NCBI GenBank assembly: GCA_020630045.1
Contig: JAHDCE010000149.1
Span: 1 to 8,480 of the forward strand
Direction of reading: 5' to 3'
DNA length: 8,480 nucleotides
Source: Saprospiraceae bacterium
Lineage (GTDB): Bacteria > Bacteroidota > Bacteroidia > Chitinophagales > Saprospiraceae
Shown here piece after piece: positions 1 to 7,460 of the stretch. How positions within the stretch are numbered: position 1 is the stretch's first letter; each line of letters starts with the position of its first letter. Both the position numbers and the translations under genes were made by a program. Under the pieces are notes generated by a model. The model made no database searches, was not told the origin of the DNA, and saw only the letters and a list, made by a program, of their open reading frames with translations.

Positions 1-2438
1 GATTCCCTAGGATCATCACTCCAATTTGCGACCTAGAAGAAGATGCCTGCGAATCGGCCGGTGGTGAATACGGTGTCCAACATTATCGATTCATCGCTCA
101 AATCACCCTTCCGGGAAATTGTCCCGACATTGAAATCGGGTTCAAAGACTGTTGTCGCAATCAGGCCATTTCGACGGTTATCAATCCTAGTGAGGAAGAC
201 TTTTATATTTCCACTTCTTTGAATACGGCGTATTGTAATTCATCACCTCTTTTCAATAACAACCCCACTCCGTTTATTTGTGTAGGACAACCCTTTAATT
301 ACAATCACGGCGTCACCGATCCGGACGGCGATCAGCTCGTATTCAGTTTGGTGGATTGCAAAGACCTCCCCAACAGCCCCATCGAATATTCACCCGGATT
401 TTCAGGTGAAACGCCCTTGGTCGCCGATGATATACAAATCAATCCGACTACCGGTGCCATTAGTTTTGTACCGACCGCAGTCCAGGTAGGTGTATTGTGT
501 GTATTGGTGGAAGAGTTCAGAGACGGACAAAAAATAGGCGAAGCGATTCGGGATATCCAATTCACCGTATTACAATGTACCAACGATACTTTCGACGACA
601 ACCTGATTCCGGTACTTTCCGGCATTAATGGCAGTGCGGATGCCACCGGTGTTTCCGGAGATTACGAGGCGACGATTTGCTACGATACGGAATATTGTTT
701 CACCATCGAAGCATTCGATCCTGACACGCACAATATCGAACTTTCATGGAACAGCAGTATTGAGAACGCGGATTTGATTTTTGAAAACAATGCGACACCC
801 AGCGCATCCGCCACCTTTTGTTGGACGCCTTCTATTGATGAATTGGGCTTTCATTTTTTTACGGTCACCGCTATGGATGACGCTTGTGATATCAGAGGGG
901 TCAATACCTTTACGTATGTCATTAATGTATCTGACGGATTGTTGGATTTCACTTATGATGAAACGGGTGTATCCTGTCCGGGAGGGACAGATGGTTCGGC
1001 GACATTGACGATTAACGACCCGTTGATATCGCCTACAATCATTTGGCAAACTTCTCCTGAACAAACGGGATTGACCGCCACCGACCTTTCCGCAGGTGTA
1101 TATCAAATCATCGTCAATGATGATGCTTTGGAATGTGAAAACACCATCATTCAAATTGAAATAACAGAACCCGAACCTCTAGGAGCGGAAATCACTGATA
1201 ATTATACTTCGGTAACTTGTAATGGGTTCTCAGATGGCGTGTTGGCCATTTCGCCTTTCGGCGGAACCGCCCCTTATACATTGGACTGGGAGGACGGCAG
1301 CACTGACTCCACATTAACGGATTTGCCGGCAGGCATATATCCAGTTACTATATCGGACGCCCTGGGTTGTACCCTTGAAACGAGTTTTGCCATGGAAGAA
1401 CCTCCTTCTATATTATGGGAGACGGATGTCAGTAACTACATGGGATATGAAGTCAGTTGTCCGGATGGTTCGGATGGTTTTATCTCCTTGGAATTGGGAG
1501 GGGGAAGCCCGCCTTTCGCTTATACGTGGTCGAATGGGGCAACCGGCTCAGAAATTTTAAATATCAGCCCGGGAAGATACACCGTATCCGTTACGGATGC
1601 CAATGGTTGCATTGATTCGACGGCATTTATACTGGAGGCTCCCCTGCCAATGGAATGGGACTTCAATACGACACCGACCACTTGCTTTAACACTCGGGAC
1701 GGACAATTGGAGATGAGCCATATCCAAGGCGGCGTAGCTCCTTATTATTGGAATACGGACGGTAGCGTTTTCTTTCCGATGATTGAGGGGAATTATACCA
1801 TACCAAACCGACCCGGCGGCCCTACGCTTATTCAAATACGAGATGAGGTAGGATGCTTGTTCATAGACACCATTATTATTGATTCTCCGGATTCATTATT
1901 CGTTGAAATATTACCGGGAGATACGCTGATTCGACTAGGAGAAAACATCCAACATTCTTTTGTAACGAATGCTCCTACTCCTTACAGTATCGCATGGTCT
2001 TCCGAGGTGGACTTATCTTGTATGGATTGTCCTGTTACGAGTAGTTCGCCGGAAACCAACAGCACTTATAGTATTGAAATAAGAACTGAGGAAAACGGAT
2101 GTACAGCTACTGGGTCCGCCAAGATAATAATCGATACTGATGATAGTGTTTTTGTCCCCAATATTTTCACCCCTAACAATGATGATTCGAATGATATTTT
2201 ATCCGTTTTCGGCAATACGGTTTCGGTTCGTTCCATTGTAGATTTTAAAATATTCAACCGCTGGGGCGGAATGGTTTTCCGGAAGGAAAATATCAATATG
2301 AACGACCCGACGGATGGATGGGACGGAAAGCAAAATGGACGCTCCGCTCCACAGGGGGTTTACACTTATCTCCTAGAAGTCGAATATTCCGACGGAAGTC
2401 GAAACATCTTAAAGGGGAACGTGACGTTAATTCGATAA
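1..2438 (+). CDS. Large secreted surface protein with SprB-type repeats and type IX secretion type B sorting domain (5' partial)
   Basis: The frame is open from the first complete codon (position 3) to the TAA at 2436-2438. The gene therefore begins before the window, and the TTG at 219 is only an internal codon. The visible 811 residues contain no enzyme motif. A CCRN motif (about 150-162) and an NSSP segment (about 237-248) belong to an N-terminal module common in large Bacteroidota exported proteins. Two cadherin/Ig-like segments follow, each with a D-P-D motif (about 315 and 717). Four SprB-type repeats lie at about 942-1172, 1191-1403, 1416-1643 and 1653-1892; the middle two best show the C..G..DG, W.(D/N)G, AG.Y.V and DA.GC pattern. 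An Ig-like domain (1896-2138, with a CMDC motif) leads into the sorting domain (2148-2435), which has VPNIFTPN, FNRWG, GWDGK and APQGVY. The type IX system should export the protein and process it at this C-terminus. Family knowledge suggests an adhesin or gliding-related role; the exact function is unknown. It converges on the minus-strand cluster. Confidence 0.93.
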   Translation, partial: FPRIITPICDLEEDACESAGGEYGVQHYRFIAQITLPGNCPDIEIGFKDCCRNQAISTVINPSEEDFYISTSLNTAYCNSSPLFNNNPTPFICVGQPFNYNHGVTDPDGDQLVFSLVDCKDLPNSPIEYSPGFSGETPLVADDIQINPTTGAISFVPTAVQVGVLCVLVEEFRDGQKIGEAIRDIQFTVLQCTNDTFDDNLIPVLSGINGSADATGVSGDYEATICYDTEYCFTIEAFDPDTHNIELSWNSSIENADLIFENNATPSASATFCWTPSIDELGFHFFTVTAMDDACDIRGVNTFTYVINVSDGLLDFTYDETGVSCPGGTDGSATLTINDPLISPTIIWQTSPEQTGLTATDLSAGVYQIIVNDDALECENTIIQIEITEPEPLGAEITDNYTSVTCNGFSDGVLAISPFGGTAPYTLDWEDGSTDSTLTDLPAGIYPVTISDALGCTLETSFAMEEPPSILWETDVSNYMGYEVSCPDGSDGFISLELGGGSPPFAYTWSNGATGSEILNISPGRYTVSVTDANGCIDSTAFILEAPLPMEWDFNTTPTTCFNTRDGQLEMSHIQGGVAPYYWNTDGSVFFPMIEGNYTIPNRPGGPTLIQIRDEVGCLFIDTIIIDSPDSLFVEILPGDTLIRLGENIQHSFVTNAPTPYSIAWSSEVDLSCMDCPVTSSSPETNSTYSIEIRTEENGCTATGSAKIIIDTDDSVFVPNIFTPNNDDSNDILSVFGNTVSVRSIVDFKIFNRWGGMVFRKENINMNDPTDGWDGKQNGRSAPQGVYTYLLEVEYSDGSRNILKGNVTLIR

Positions 2439-2471
2439 TACTCCCTAGATTCTTATTCAAATATGAAACTT

Positions 2472-2500
2472 ATCCGACCATGTAAAAACATGGGATGGAT
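2472..2500 (+). terminator. Possible hairpin downstream of the surface-protein gene
   Basis: An exact 6-bp stem, CCATGT (2478-2483) with ACATGG (2488-2493), closes an AAAA loop. It can be extended by ATCC (2472-2475) pairing with GGAT (2497-2500) across a small internal loop. It lies about 35 nt after the plus-strand stop codon. What follows is T-rich but is not a clean run of T, so this is at best a weak intrinsic terminator or a 3'-end-protecting stem. Confidence 0.28.
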
Positions 2501-2568
2501 TTAGATTTGTATTGGAGGGCAATGGGAAGTTGTCGGATTTTTAATGTTGACTTATTTAGAGTTATGGA

Positions 2569-2604
2569 GTAAAAACCCAGCCACTTTTATGAAGGTCTTT
2601 TTAC
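2569..2604 (-). terminator. Candidate intrinsic terminator of the minus-strand cluster (possibly bidirectional)
   Basis: GTAAAAA (2569-2575) and TTTTTAC (2598-2604) are exact inverted copies. Read on the minus strand, the element begins 4 nt after the TAG of the last gene (2609-2611). It can form an A-rich/GACC arm, a loop of roughly 16 nt and a GGGTTTTT arm ending in a T run. The stem contains G-U or mismatched positions and few G-C pairs, so stability is modest. The A and T tracts on the two sides would allow action in both directions between the convergent genes. Confidence 0.35.
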
Positions 2605-2608
2605 AGTG

Positions 2609-3391
2609 CTATATTTTGTCATTTCTTATTATTTCATTTCTAATATACAAATCGATTATTTCATCCAATAAATGAATGGGTATTTCCCACAAATAAAGCC
2701 CCTTACTTTCAGAAACAACCCGGAAGGCGTCCCCTTTCATTGAAAAATTCGACAATGCTTCCTCGACAAATGGCAGATGAGAATCATTGATAATATTTTC
2801 ACTAAAGAATGTTCGAAACTTACCATTTTTTATGCCTAAAGCAAATCGATGCCAATAATGAAAATCCATTGTTTTGGAATATTTTGAAACACCTTCGATT
2901 TTTTTATATCGATCATAAGACCCAATCGCAAAAAGACCGGGAGATGAATGCTTCTTACAACTAACTGTATAAGAATATCCATAATCTATGAGAAATTCTT
3001 TTTCTATCGCGTTAAAACATTTAATAAACGTGAATTCGGGAATATTGCAATCAAACCAAAAAACATGAGTATTCAAAATGTCTTTTTCATGACTCAGGTA
3101 ATAGCCTATTTTATTCCAATCTGAATGAATTGGAATGGAAATATTTATATGAGTTATCTCCTCTAAACTCAGGTTCATCCAAGAATCTCCAAATCCTGAA
3201 GTCGTCCGGAATTTATAATCGTCAAAATCCCATCTATAATCCTGTACTCCGGCCTCCGCCTGAATAAATGAAATGATTTCACTTACTCGACCTTTTTGAA
3301 GTGGATTTTCTGTACCTGAATCCAAAGAATGAAATGCAAAGACCTTGTATTTTTTCCTTCTTCTAAAGATTGACATTATCCAATTTTTCAT
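2609..3391 (-). CDS. Hypothetical protein, 260 residues, family not recognised
   Basis: I do not recognise this family. The frame can be read from a TTG at 3424, but I chose the ATG at 3391 because AAGG lies a plausible distance upstream and the product then starts with MKNW. ATGs at 3406 and 3376 are alternatives. The stop is TAG at 2609-2611. No signal peptide is evident; a basic RRRKK stretch lies near the N-terminus. The rest looks like a soluble mixed alpha/beta protein rich in aromatic residues, with several Cys in the central part (WFDCN, IKCFN, VSCKK) that form no regular metal-binding pattern. The C-terminus is a helical, isoleucine-rich tail. The gene is visibly more AT-rich than the surface-protein and kinase genes. 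It follows the histidine kinase after 131 nt on the same strand and is the last gene of the cluster. An immunity-like or stand-alone cytoplasmic protein is possible, but nothing seen here demonstrates it. Confidence 0.72.
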   Translation of the reverse strand: MKNWIMSIFRRRKKYKVFAFHSLDSGTENPLQKGRVSEIISFIQAEAGVQDYRWDFDDYKFRTTSGFGDSWMNLSLEEITHINISIPIHSDWNKIGYYLSHEKDILNTHVFWFDCNIPEFTFIKCFNAIEKEFLIDYGYSYTVSCKKHSSPGLFAIGSYDRYKKIEGVSKYSKTMDFHYWHRFALGIKNGKFRTFFSENIINDSHLPFVEEALSNFSMKGDAFRVVSESKGLYLWEIPIHLLDEIIDLYIRNEIIRNDKI

Positions 3392-3522
3392 TTCAGCTGC
3401 CTTCATCCAAAGGATGGGAATCAATTACAAGTCCCCCCCGTTCCTACAACTGTCAATTTGAAATTGATAAATTTCAGCAAAGCTGGTTTCAATATTATCA
3501 TCCTATGAATACTTAAATATCA
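3392..3522. other. Intergenic leader with a 7-base G/C homopolymer and two small inverted repeats
   Basis: This 131-nt gap separates the kinase stop codon from the chosen start of the downstream gene. It contains a run of seven C (3433-3439; G on the coding strand), a near-perfect palindrome TCAATTT-G-AAATTGA (3453-3467) and a short hairpin CAGC-AAA-GCTG (3475-3485). On the minus strand the hairpin lies about 37 nt after the kinase stop and is followed by AAATTT, which is not a convincing terminator. I could not identify a Bacteroidota-type promoter (TTTG / TAnnTTTG) with correct spacing. Confidence 0.4.
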
Positions 3523-5688
3523 TTACGCAGCTTTCGGCAATTTGATAATAAACGTCGTGCCCTCATTCAACTGAGAACTAACGCTAATGTTACCATGATT
3601 CAAATCGACCAGTTCTTTCACCAAATGGAGTCCAAGGCCGGTTCCTTTTTCACCTTTTGTGCCTTGGGTCGATTTTCCTTCTTGCAATAAGAAGAGTGTC
3701 CGGGTTTTGTCCTCGGGTATGCCTACGCCGGTGTCCTTGACATATATGTCAATGCCGGTTGCGCTTTCTTGGCAAGATAGGGTAACCGTCCCTCCTTCCG
3801 GTGTATATTTGATGGCATTGTCCAACAAGTTCCGGATGATGGTGAGCATGCTATTTTTATCCGCGAATATTTGGGTCCCTTCCGGAATTTCCGAAATGAT
3901 TTCGATTTCTTTGGCTTCCGCCAATCTGCCCAAAACCACTTTTGTCTCCCGGATGATTTGATTGAGATCCAAGGATTCCGGATGGATACTGATGGCCTCT
4001 TTTTGGGTGAGCGCCCATTTGAGGAGGTTATCCGTCAGCGAAGTCAATCCAAGTGCATTGGTTTCTATCGAATCCCCCAGTTCCTGAACCCGTTCATAAT
4101 CTTCTTTTTTCAACAAATAATTCACTTTCCTAGCAATTCCTTGGAAGGCATTGGCCGGTTTTCGGAGGTCATGTCCTAGGATGGCGAATAGCCTGTCTTT
4201 GGTATAATTGGTGCGTTCCAATGCTGCTTTTTGCTCGGAAATCAGGTGGTTCTTTTCTTCCAGCAAGGCATTGGCTTTGGCTTTGTTGCGGAAGTTTCTG
4301 TAAGCTAAAAATGCTAAGAGGGCTAGTAGAGTCGCACCGATTCCCAAGCCCATCTGAATCAGTTTTTGCCTTTCCAAATCAGCTTGGTATTTAGCATCTT
4401 TGATTTCTTGCTCTTTTTCGTATTTGTACTCTGTGGTGAGACGTGCAAATGAAATTTCACGATCTTCATTGAAAAGTGTATCCCTAACGACCATATATTC
4501 TTCCAATGCTGCGAGGGCGGCTTTGTCGTTGCCAAGTTTTTTCTCCGCCTTGTAGATACAATCACATACGTTTTGAAGGTCTTTATTGATTTTATTTTGT
4601 ATGAGAATATCTTTGGCCTTCTTACAATAATCTAAAGCTGCCGCCTCGTTTTTTTCATACATTTCTATTATTCCTGCATATAAATACGCAGGGGCTAATA
4701 GAGTAGGGAAAGTAGTCTTTTTTGACAAACGTGTCAGTTCATCAACATAAGATTTAGCGGTAAGCGTATCTTTTCTTTCAAAATAAAACTTCACCACCTC
4801 CGGAAGCACAGACATTTTATCTTCAATGATTTTTAGGGAATCTGCTAAATGAAGACTTTTTTCATGGTATCGTAATGCTAGGATAGAATCCCCTTTTAGG
4901 GATTCCATTCTTGCTAAATTGCTATAGGAATAAATTTGCCCGTGAAAGTCATTTACGCTTTGACTTTTTTCATGGCCTTTTTTAAAATAGATTTCCGCTT
5001 CTTCGTAGTTCTTAGCTTTTTCTTCAACGATTCCCATAGCAATGTATATTTGGGCTTCATCCTTGGGCTGGTTCATTTTTTGAATGATTTTAATGGCATC
5101 CTTATAGTAATCCATAGCCATTTTAGTCGAACCGTTTTCCCTGTAATGTTTAGCTAGGGCTTGTTTTGCATATAGTTCATATTCCAAATTATCATGTTGC
5201 TTGGCGGTTGCTAAAACCTCTTCTAACTTTTGTACTATTTTCGAAGAATTACCCATTGAGATATGGCTACGGGCTATATTGAATTTTGTCATTAATACAG
5301 CATCCCATTTTTTTATTTTTTGAAAAAAGGTTTCTGCTTTCTCAAAATACTTTGCGGACTCCTTCGGGTCTTGATTGATGGCATGATAAACGGCCAACAA
5401 ATTATAGGCTCTTCCCTTATCGATATCTCTTCCATTCACCAATGCCAGATCCAGATTTTCCCGAATCATTATTAATCCACTATCAATTTTAATGGATAAA
5501 TAGCCGCCACGACTAATGAGTTTGGTATGTGCCTCTAACCGAGTCGAGTCTTCTTGGTTGGTATCATTCCAAATATTGCGAAGGGAATCCAATACCGGGT
5601 TTTGCGCTGAACTGGTCAACGGGTTTTGTTGAAATAAGAAGGTCAGAAAAAGCGCTTTTAAGACCAAGAGTGGGATATTGTTTTTCAT
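3523..5688 (-). CDS. Membrane histidine kinase with periplasmic TPR sensor region
   Basis: This 721-residue protein is a sensor kinase that should autophosphorylate on His and pass the phosphate to a response regulator not encoded in this window. Residues 1-28 look like a signal peptide (hydrophobic core, then SSAQ). Residues about 95-400 are helical TPR-like repeats (for example AKYFEKAE at 112, AMDYYKDA at 191, AEIYFKKG at 231), expected to be periplasmic. A charged coiled coil at about 410-443 precedes the single membrane segment (about 445-463), and a second lies at about 468-497. The HisKA domain carries H506 in ILGHDLRKP. The ATPase domain shows the N box NLLDNAIKYTP (620-630), G1 box DTGVGIP (652-658) and G2 box KGTGLGLHLVKEL (681-693). 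All catalytic boxes are present. There is no receiver, HAMP or DNA-binding domain, unlike the long hybrid one-component sensors of this phylum. The start ATG has an A/T-rich leader, 36 nt after the preceding stop, which suggests cotranscription. The stop is TAA. Confidence 0.93.
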   Translation of the reverse strand: MKNNIPLLVLKALFLTFLFQQNPLTSSAQNPVLDSLRNIWNDTNQEDSTRLEAHTKLISRGGYLSIKIDSGLIMIRENLDLALVNGRDIDKGRAYNLLAVYHAINQDPKESAKYFEKAETFFQKIKKWDAVLMTKFNIARSHISMGNSSKIVQKLEEVLATAKQHDNLEYELYAKQALAKHYRENGSTKMAMDYYKDAIKIIQKMNQPKDEAQIYIAMGIVEEKAKNYEEAEIYFKKGHEKSQSVNDFHGQIYSYSNLARMESLKGDSILALRYHEKSLHLADSLKIIEDKMSVLPEVVKFYFERKDTLTAKSYVDELTRLSKKTTFPTLLAPAYLYAGIIEMYEKNEAAALDYCKKAKDILIQNKINKDLQNVCDCIYKAEKKLGNDKAALAALEEYMVVRDTLFNEDREISFARLTTEYKYEKEQEIKDAKYQADLERQKLIQMGLGIGATLLALLAFLAYRNFRNKAKANALLEEKNHLISEQKAALERTNYTKDRLFAILGHDLRKPANAFQGIARKVNYLLKKEDYERVQELGDSIETNALGLTSLTDNLLKWALTQKEAISIHPESLDLNQIIRETKVVLGRLAEAKEIEIISEIPEGTQIFADKNSMLTIIRNLLDNAIKYTPEGGTVTLSCQESATGIDIYVKDTGVGIPEDKTRTLFLLQEGKSTQGTKGEKGTGLGLHLVKELVDLNHGNISVSSQLNEGTTFIIKLPKAA

Positions 5689-5724
5689 AAGATTTAATTA
5701 TTGAACTTTCATGTCTGAGCAAAG

Positions 5725-6306
5725 CTATTTCCAAAACTCCCACCATTTCTTCGGGGACTTTTCCGAAGAGTTTTCTTTTTTCATCAGTGCTTCATTGATT
5801 TCTTGATCTTCCTTTCTTGAGTTTATGAGCATTTCCATTTCTCTTTCATAAAGTTCGCGTTGCCAGGGTTCTTCCTCTTCTTCAGACACGAATATGGAAA
5901 CAAGGTCATCATAATTTTCACTTAGAAAGGCATCCAATATTTCAAATGATTCTTCCGTCCCGAATTCACTTGAATAATCTTCACCGCCCAAATAATAATC
6001 CTGATTAAATACATCGTGGGCATTTGAATCATCTACAAGTAAATCTTCGCCGATATCATTAGGCGTAATATAAGTAATATAAAAGCCTTCTAGGGCTGTA
6101 TTACCGAACCCTGACATGATGATTCTTTTCCTGTTTTTCAAACTGATAAAATCCAGATTGGGACTATAATGCTCTATCTCTTTTTGTATCTCTTCCGCCC
6201 AGTTATGATTTTTAACCAAACTGACGACTTCATCTCTATCTACTGATTTTTCGATGTGTTCAATTTCTTCTTTGTCAGGATAGCAAATCGAATATTTGTA
6301 CTTCAT
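5725..6306 (-). CDS. Small acidic protein of unknown function, coupled to the nucleotidyltransferase
   Basis: This is a 193-residue cytoplasmic protein with no signal peptide or membrane segment; I do not recognise its family. Residues 1-80 look like an alpha/beta domain, with a helix around 23-47 and hydrophobic strands around 52-66 and 74-81 (MSGFGNTALEGFYITYITP). Residues 82-145 are strongly acidic (EDLLVDD, then five consecutive Glu at 142-146). Residues 147-180 should be a charged helix. The end is a Lys/Ser linker followed by the aromatic tail KKWWEFWK, which could be a docking peptide or a weak membrane or protein contact. The ATG shares one base with the TAA of the preceding gene (TAATG, minus strand), a strong sign of translational coupling. 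A regulatory partner, inhibitor or accessory protein of the nucleotidyltransferase is a reasonable inference but unproven. There is no Rx4-6H HEPN motif. The stop is TAG; the kinase gene starts 36 nt further on. Confidence 0.8.
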   Translation of the reverse strand: MKYKYSICYPDKEEIEHIEKSVDRDEVVSLVKNHNWAEEIQKEIEHYSPNLDFISLKNRKRIIMSGFGNTALEGFYITYITPNDIGEDLLVDDSNAHDVFNQDYYLGGEDYSSEFGTEESFEILDAFLSENYDDLVSIFVSEEEEEPWQRELYEREMEMLINSRKEDQEINEALMKKENSSEKSPKKWWEFWK

Positions 6307-6308
6307 TA
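6304..6308 (-). promoter_or_regulatory. TAATG stop/start overlap (translational coupling site)
   Basis: On the minus strand the TAA stop of the nucleotidyltransferase (6308-6306) and the ATG start of the small acidic protein (6306-6304) share one A. This arrangement normally lets terminating ribosomes reinitiate, tying the amounts of the two proteins together. It also fixes the start of the downstream gene. Confidence 0.85.
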
Positions 6309-7385
6309 TCGGTGGGTTCTATAGATTTCATTCCTTATCAGAAATAATGTATTCAAAATCTTTTCTTGATCCGGTTCAAAAGGTAACTGATTTTTTTCAT
6401 TATCCGCAGCCAAAGCGTGAATTCTTTCTACTCGTTCATCAGCCATTTTTATCAGGTCTTCATATTCATATTTTCCACTTCGGACGCCAAGGAGGAATTC
6501 GCGGTCGGGTCGATGAACGATAATTTTTCCGGTAGCCAATATTTCTTCTGCCATTGCGAGGAGACGGAAGGTATGCATCATATTTTTCGCATCGTAATTT
6601 TTACCGTGTGAAATGGTGTTTTCATAGCGAGCGTCGTTGCGTTTATCGACCCAGTCCCAATATGCTTTATAGTCTTTACAATATCGGGTATAACCGTCTT
6701 TGTTGAAATGTAAGTAATTGACCGGTTCCAAATCTTTAGGCACACTACTCAACGCTACCATATTAGAGTTACTCCCCCGCTTGACGACTCCTGAAAAACC
6801 TAGGCTATCAGATTCGTCATAAAACAATGCGTACATGTTGTGCATATTGGGCACTTTGACCAAACCACATTGTTCTTGCACCCATTTTTTTTCTGACAAA
6901 TATTGTAATAAGGAAATCGTTCCTTGCTGACGAAATACATGACAAAATTGTAACAATCCCTTTCTTTCCTTATCCATAGGGTTGTGTATTTTTTTATTGA
7001 GTCCTCGGGCTTTTCGTATTTGCGTCATTGCATATCCCGCAAATGTATCTTTGCATTTCAAAGATAAAAACATATCGGGTGTCAGCATGTCCATCACCGG
7101 ATGTTTGACTAATATTTTATCCGTATCGGTAGCTAACATCTCCAACAAGTTGGGATTGTTTTTTGACAATAATTCTACGAATCGGCCAAGCTCATAATAT
7201 ACTTCGTCATTTTTTTCATCGGCGACTTGGGGGACATAATTCCAAGTATAATATTTTTCCGGAGGAAGGATAAAAACGCCCTTGTAATCCGTATCGGATT
7301 GGGGGGTATCCAATCCGTAGGCTTTGCTACCTGAAATACATTTGTATATGATTAAGTTTTGATTTTCTAAATCTTGGATGGTCAT
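6306..7385 (-). CDS. RlaP/YcgL-type predicted nucleotidyltransferase (COG3541, DNA polymerase beta superfamily)
   Basis: This 359-residue cytoplasmic protein is expected to transfer a nucleotide from an NTP to an RNA, protein or small-molecule target; the target is unknown for this family. The catalytic core is near the N-terminus: GSKAYGLDTPQSDTDY (19-34) supplies the G-S motif and the metal-binding pair D31 and D33. YYELGRFVELL (63-73) probably holds the third acidic residue (E65). NPNLLEML (77-84) is the conserved segment after it. A C-terminal block, HGKNYDAKNMMHTFRLL (260-276) then RPDREFLLGVRSGKYEYEDL (292-311), matches what I recall of COG3541 proteins. The protein is longer than B. 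subtilis YcgL because of a central region (about 150-255) that I believe is typical of Bacteroidota members. Family knowledge links RlaP proteins to RNA ligases, but none is encoded here. The ATG is preceded by a purine-rich AAGAAAATAGAA. The gene lies 75 nt after the helical-repeat gene and overlaps the next by one base. Confidence 0.87.
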   Translation of the reverse strand: MTIQDLENQNLIIYKCISGSKAYGLDTPQSDTDYKGVFILPPEKYYTWNYVPQVADEKNDEVYYELGRFVELLSKNNPNLLEMLATDTDKILVKHPVMDMLTPDMFLSLKCKDTFAGYAMTQIRKARGLNKKIHNPMDKERKGLLQFCHVFRQQGTISLLQYLSEKKWVQEQCGLVKVPNMHNMYALFYDESDSLGFSGVVKRGSNSNMVALSSVPKDLEPVNYLHFNKDGYTRYCKDYKAYWDWVDKRNDARYENTISHGKNYDAKNMMHTFRLLAMAEEILATGKIIVHRPDREFLLGVRSGKYEYEDLIKMADERVERIHALAADNEKNQLPFEPDQEKILNTLFLIRNEIYRTHR

Positions 7386-7460
7386 TGGGTTCTATTTTCT
7401 TTTTGTATTAGATATTATCACGATTTTTTTTGTATGAAAGACGAATCGTTATTTTGGGAG

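Noticed and set aside
219..221. TTG as the true start of the surface-protein gene
   Set aside because: The frame stays open back to position 3 and the upstream translation (CCRN motif region) matches the same protein family, so the gene continues before the window.
744..1154. 136-codon open frame on the minus strand inside the surface-protein gene
   Set aside because: It is wholly antisense to a clearly coding frame with recognisable domains, its translation is Arg/Cys-rich without any family feature, and it fits a chance shadow frame.
3658..4179. Overlapping plus-strand open frames opposite the kinase domain
   Set aside because: They are antisense to the HisKA/ATPase coding region, which has all catalytic boxes, and they show no independent coding signal.
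7420..7449. Inverted repeat ACGATT / AATCGT with an 18-nt spacer between the helical-repeat and nucleotidyltransferase genes
   Set aside because: The arms are only 6 bp with a long loop; on the minus strand the A8 run lies inside the loop and no T run follows the stem, so it does not resemble a terminator or a clear operator.
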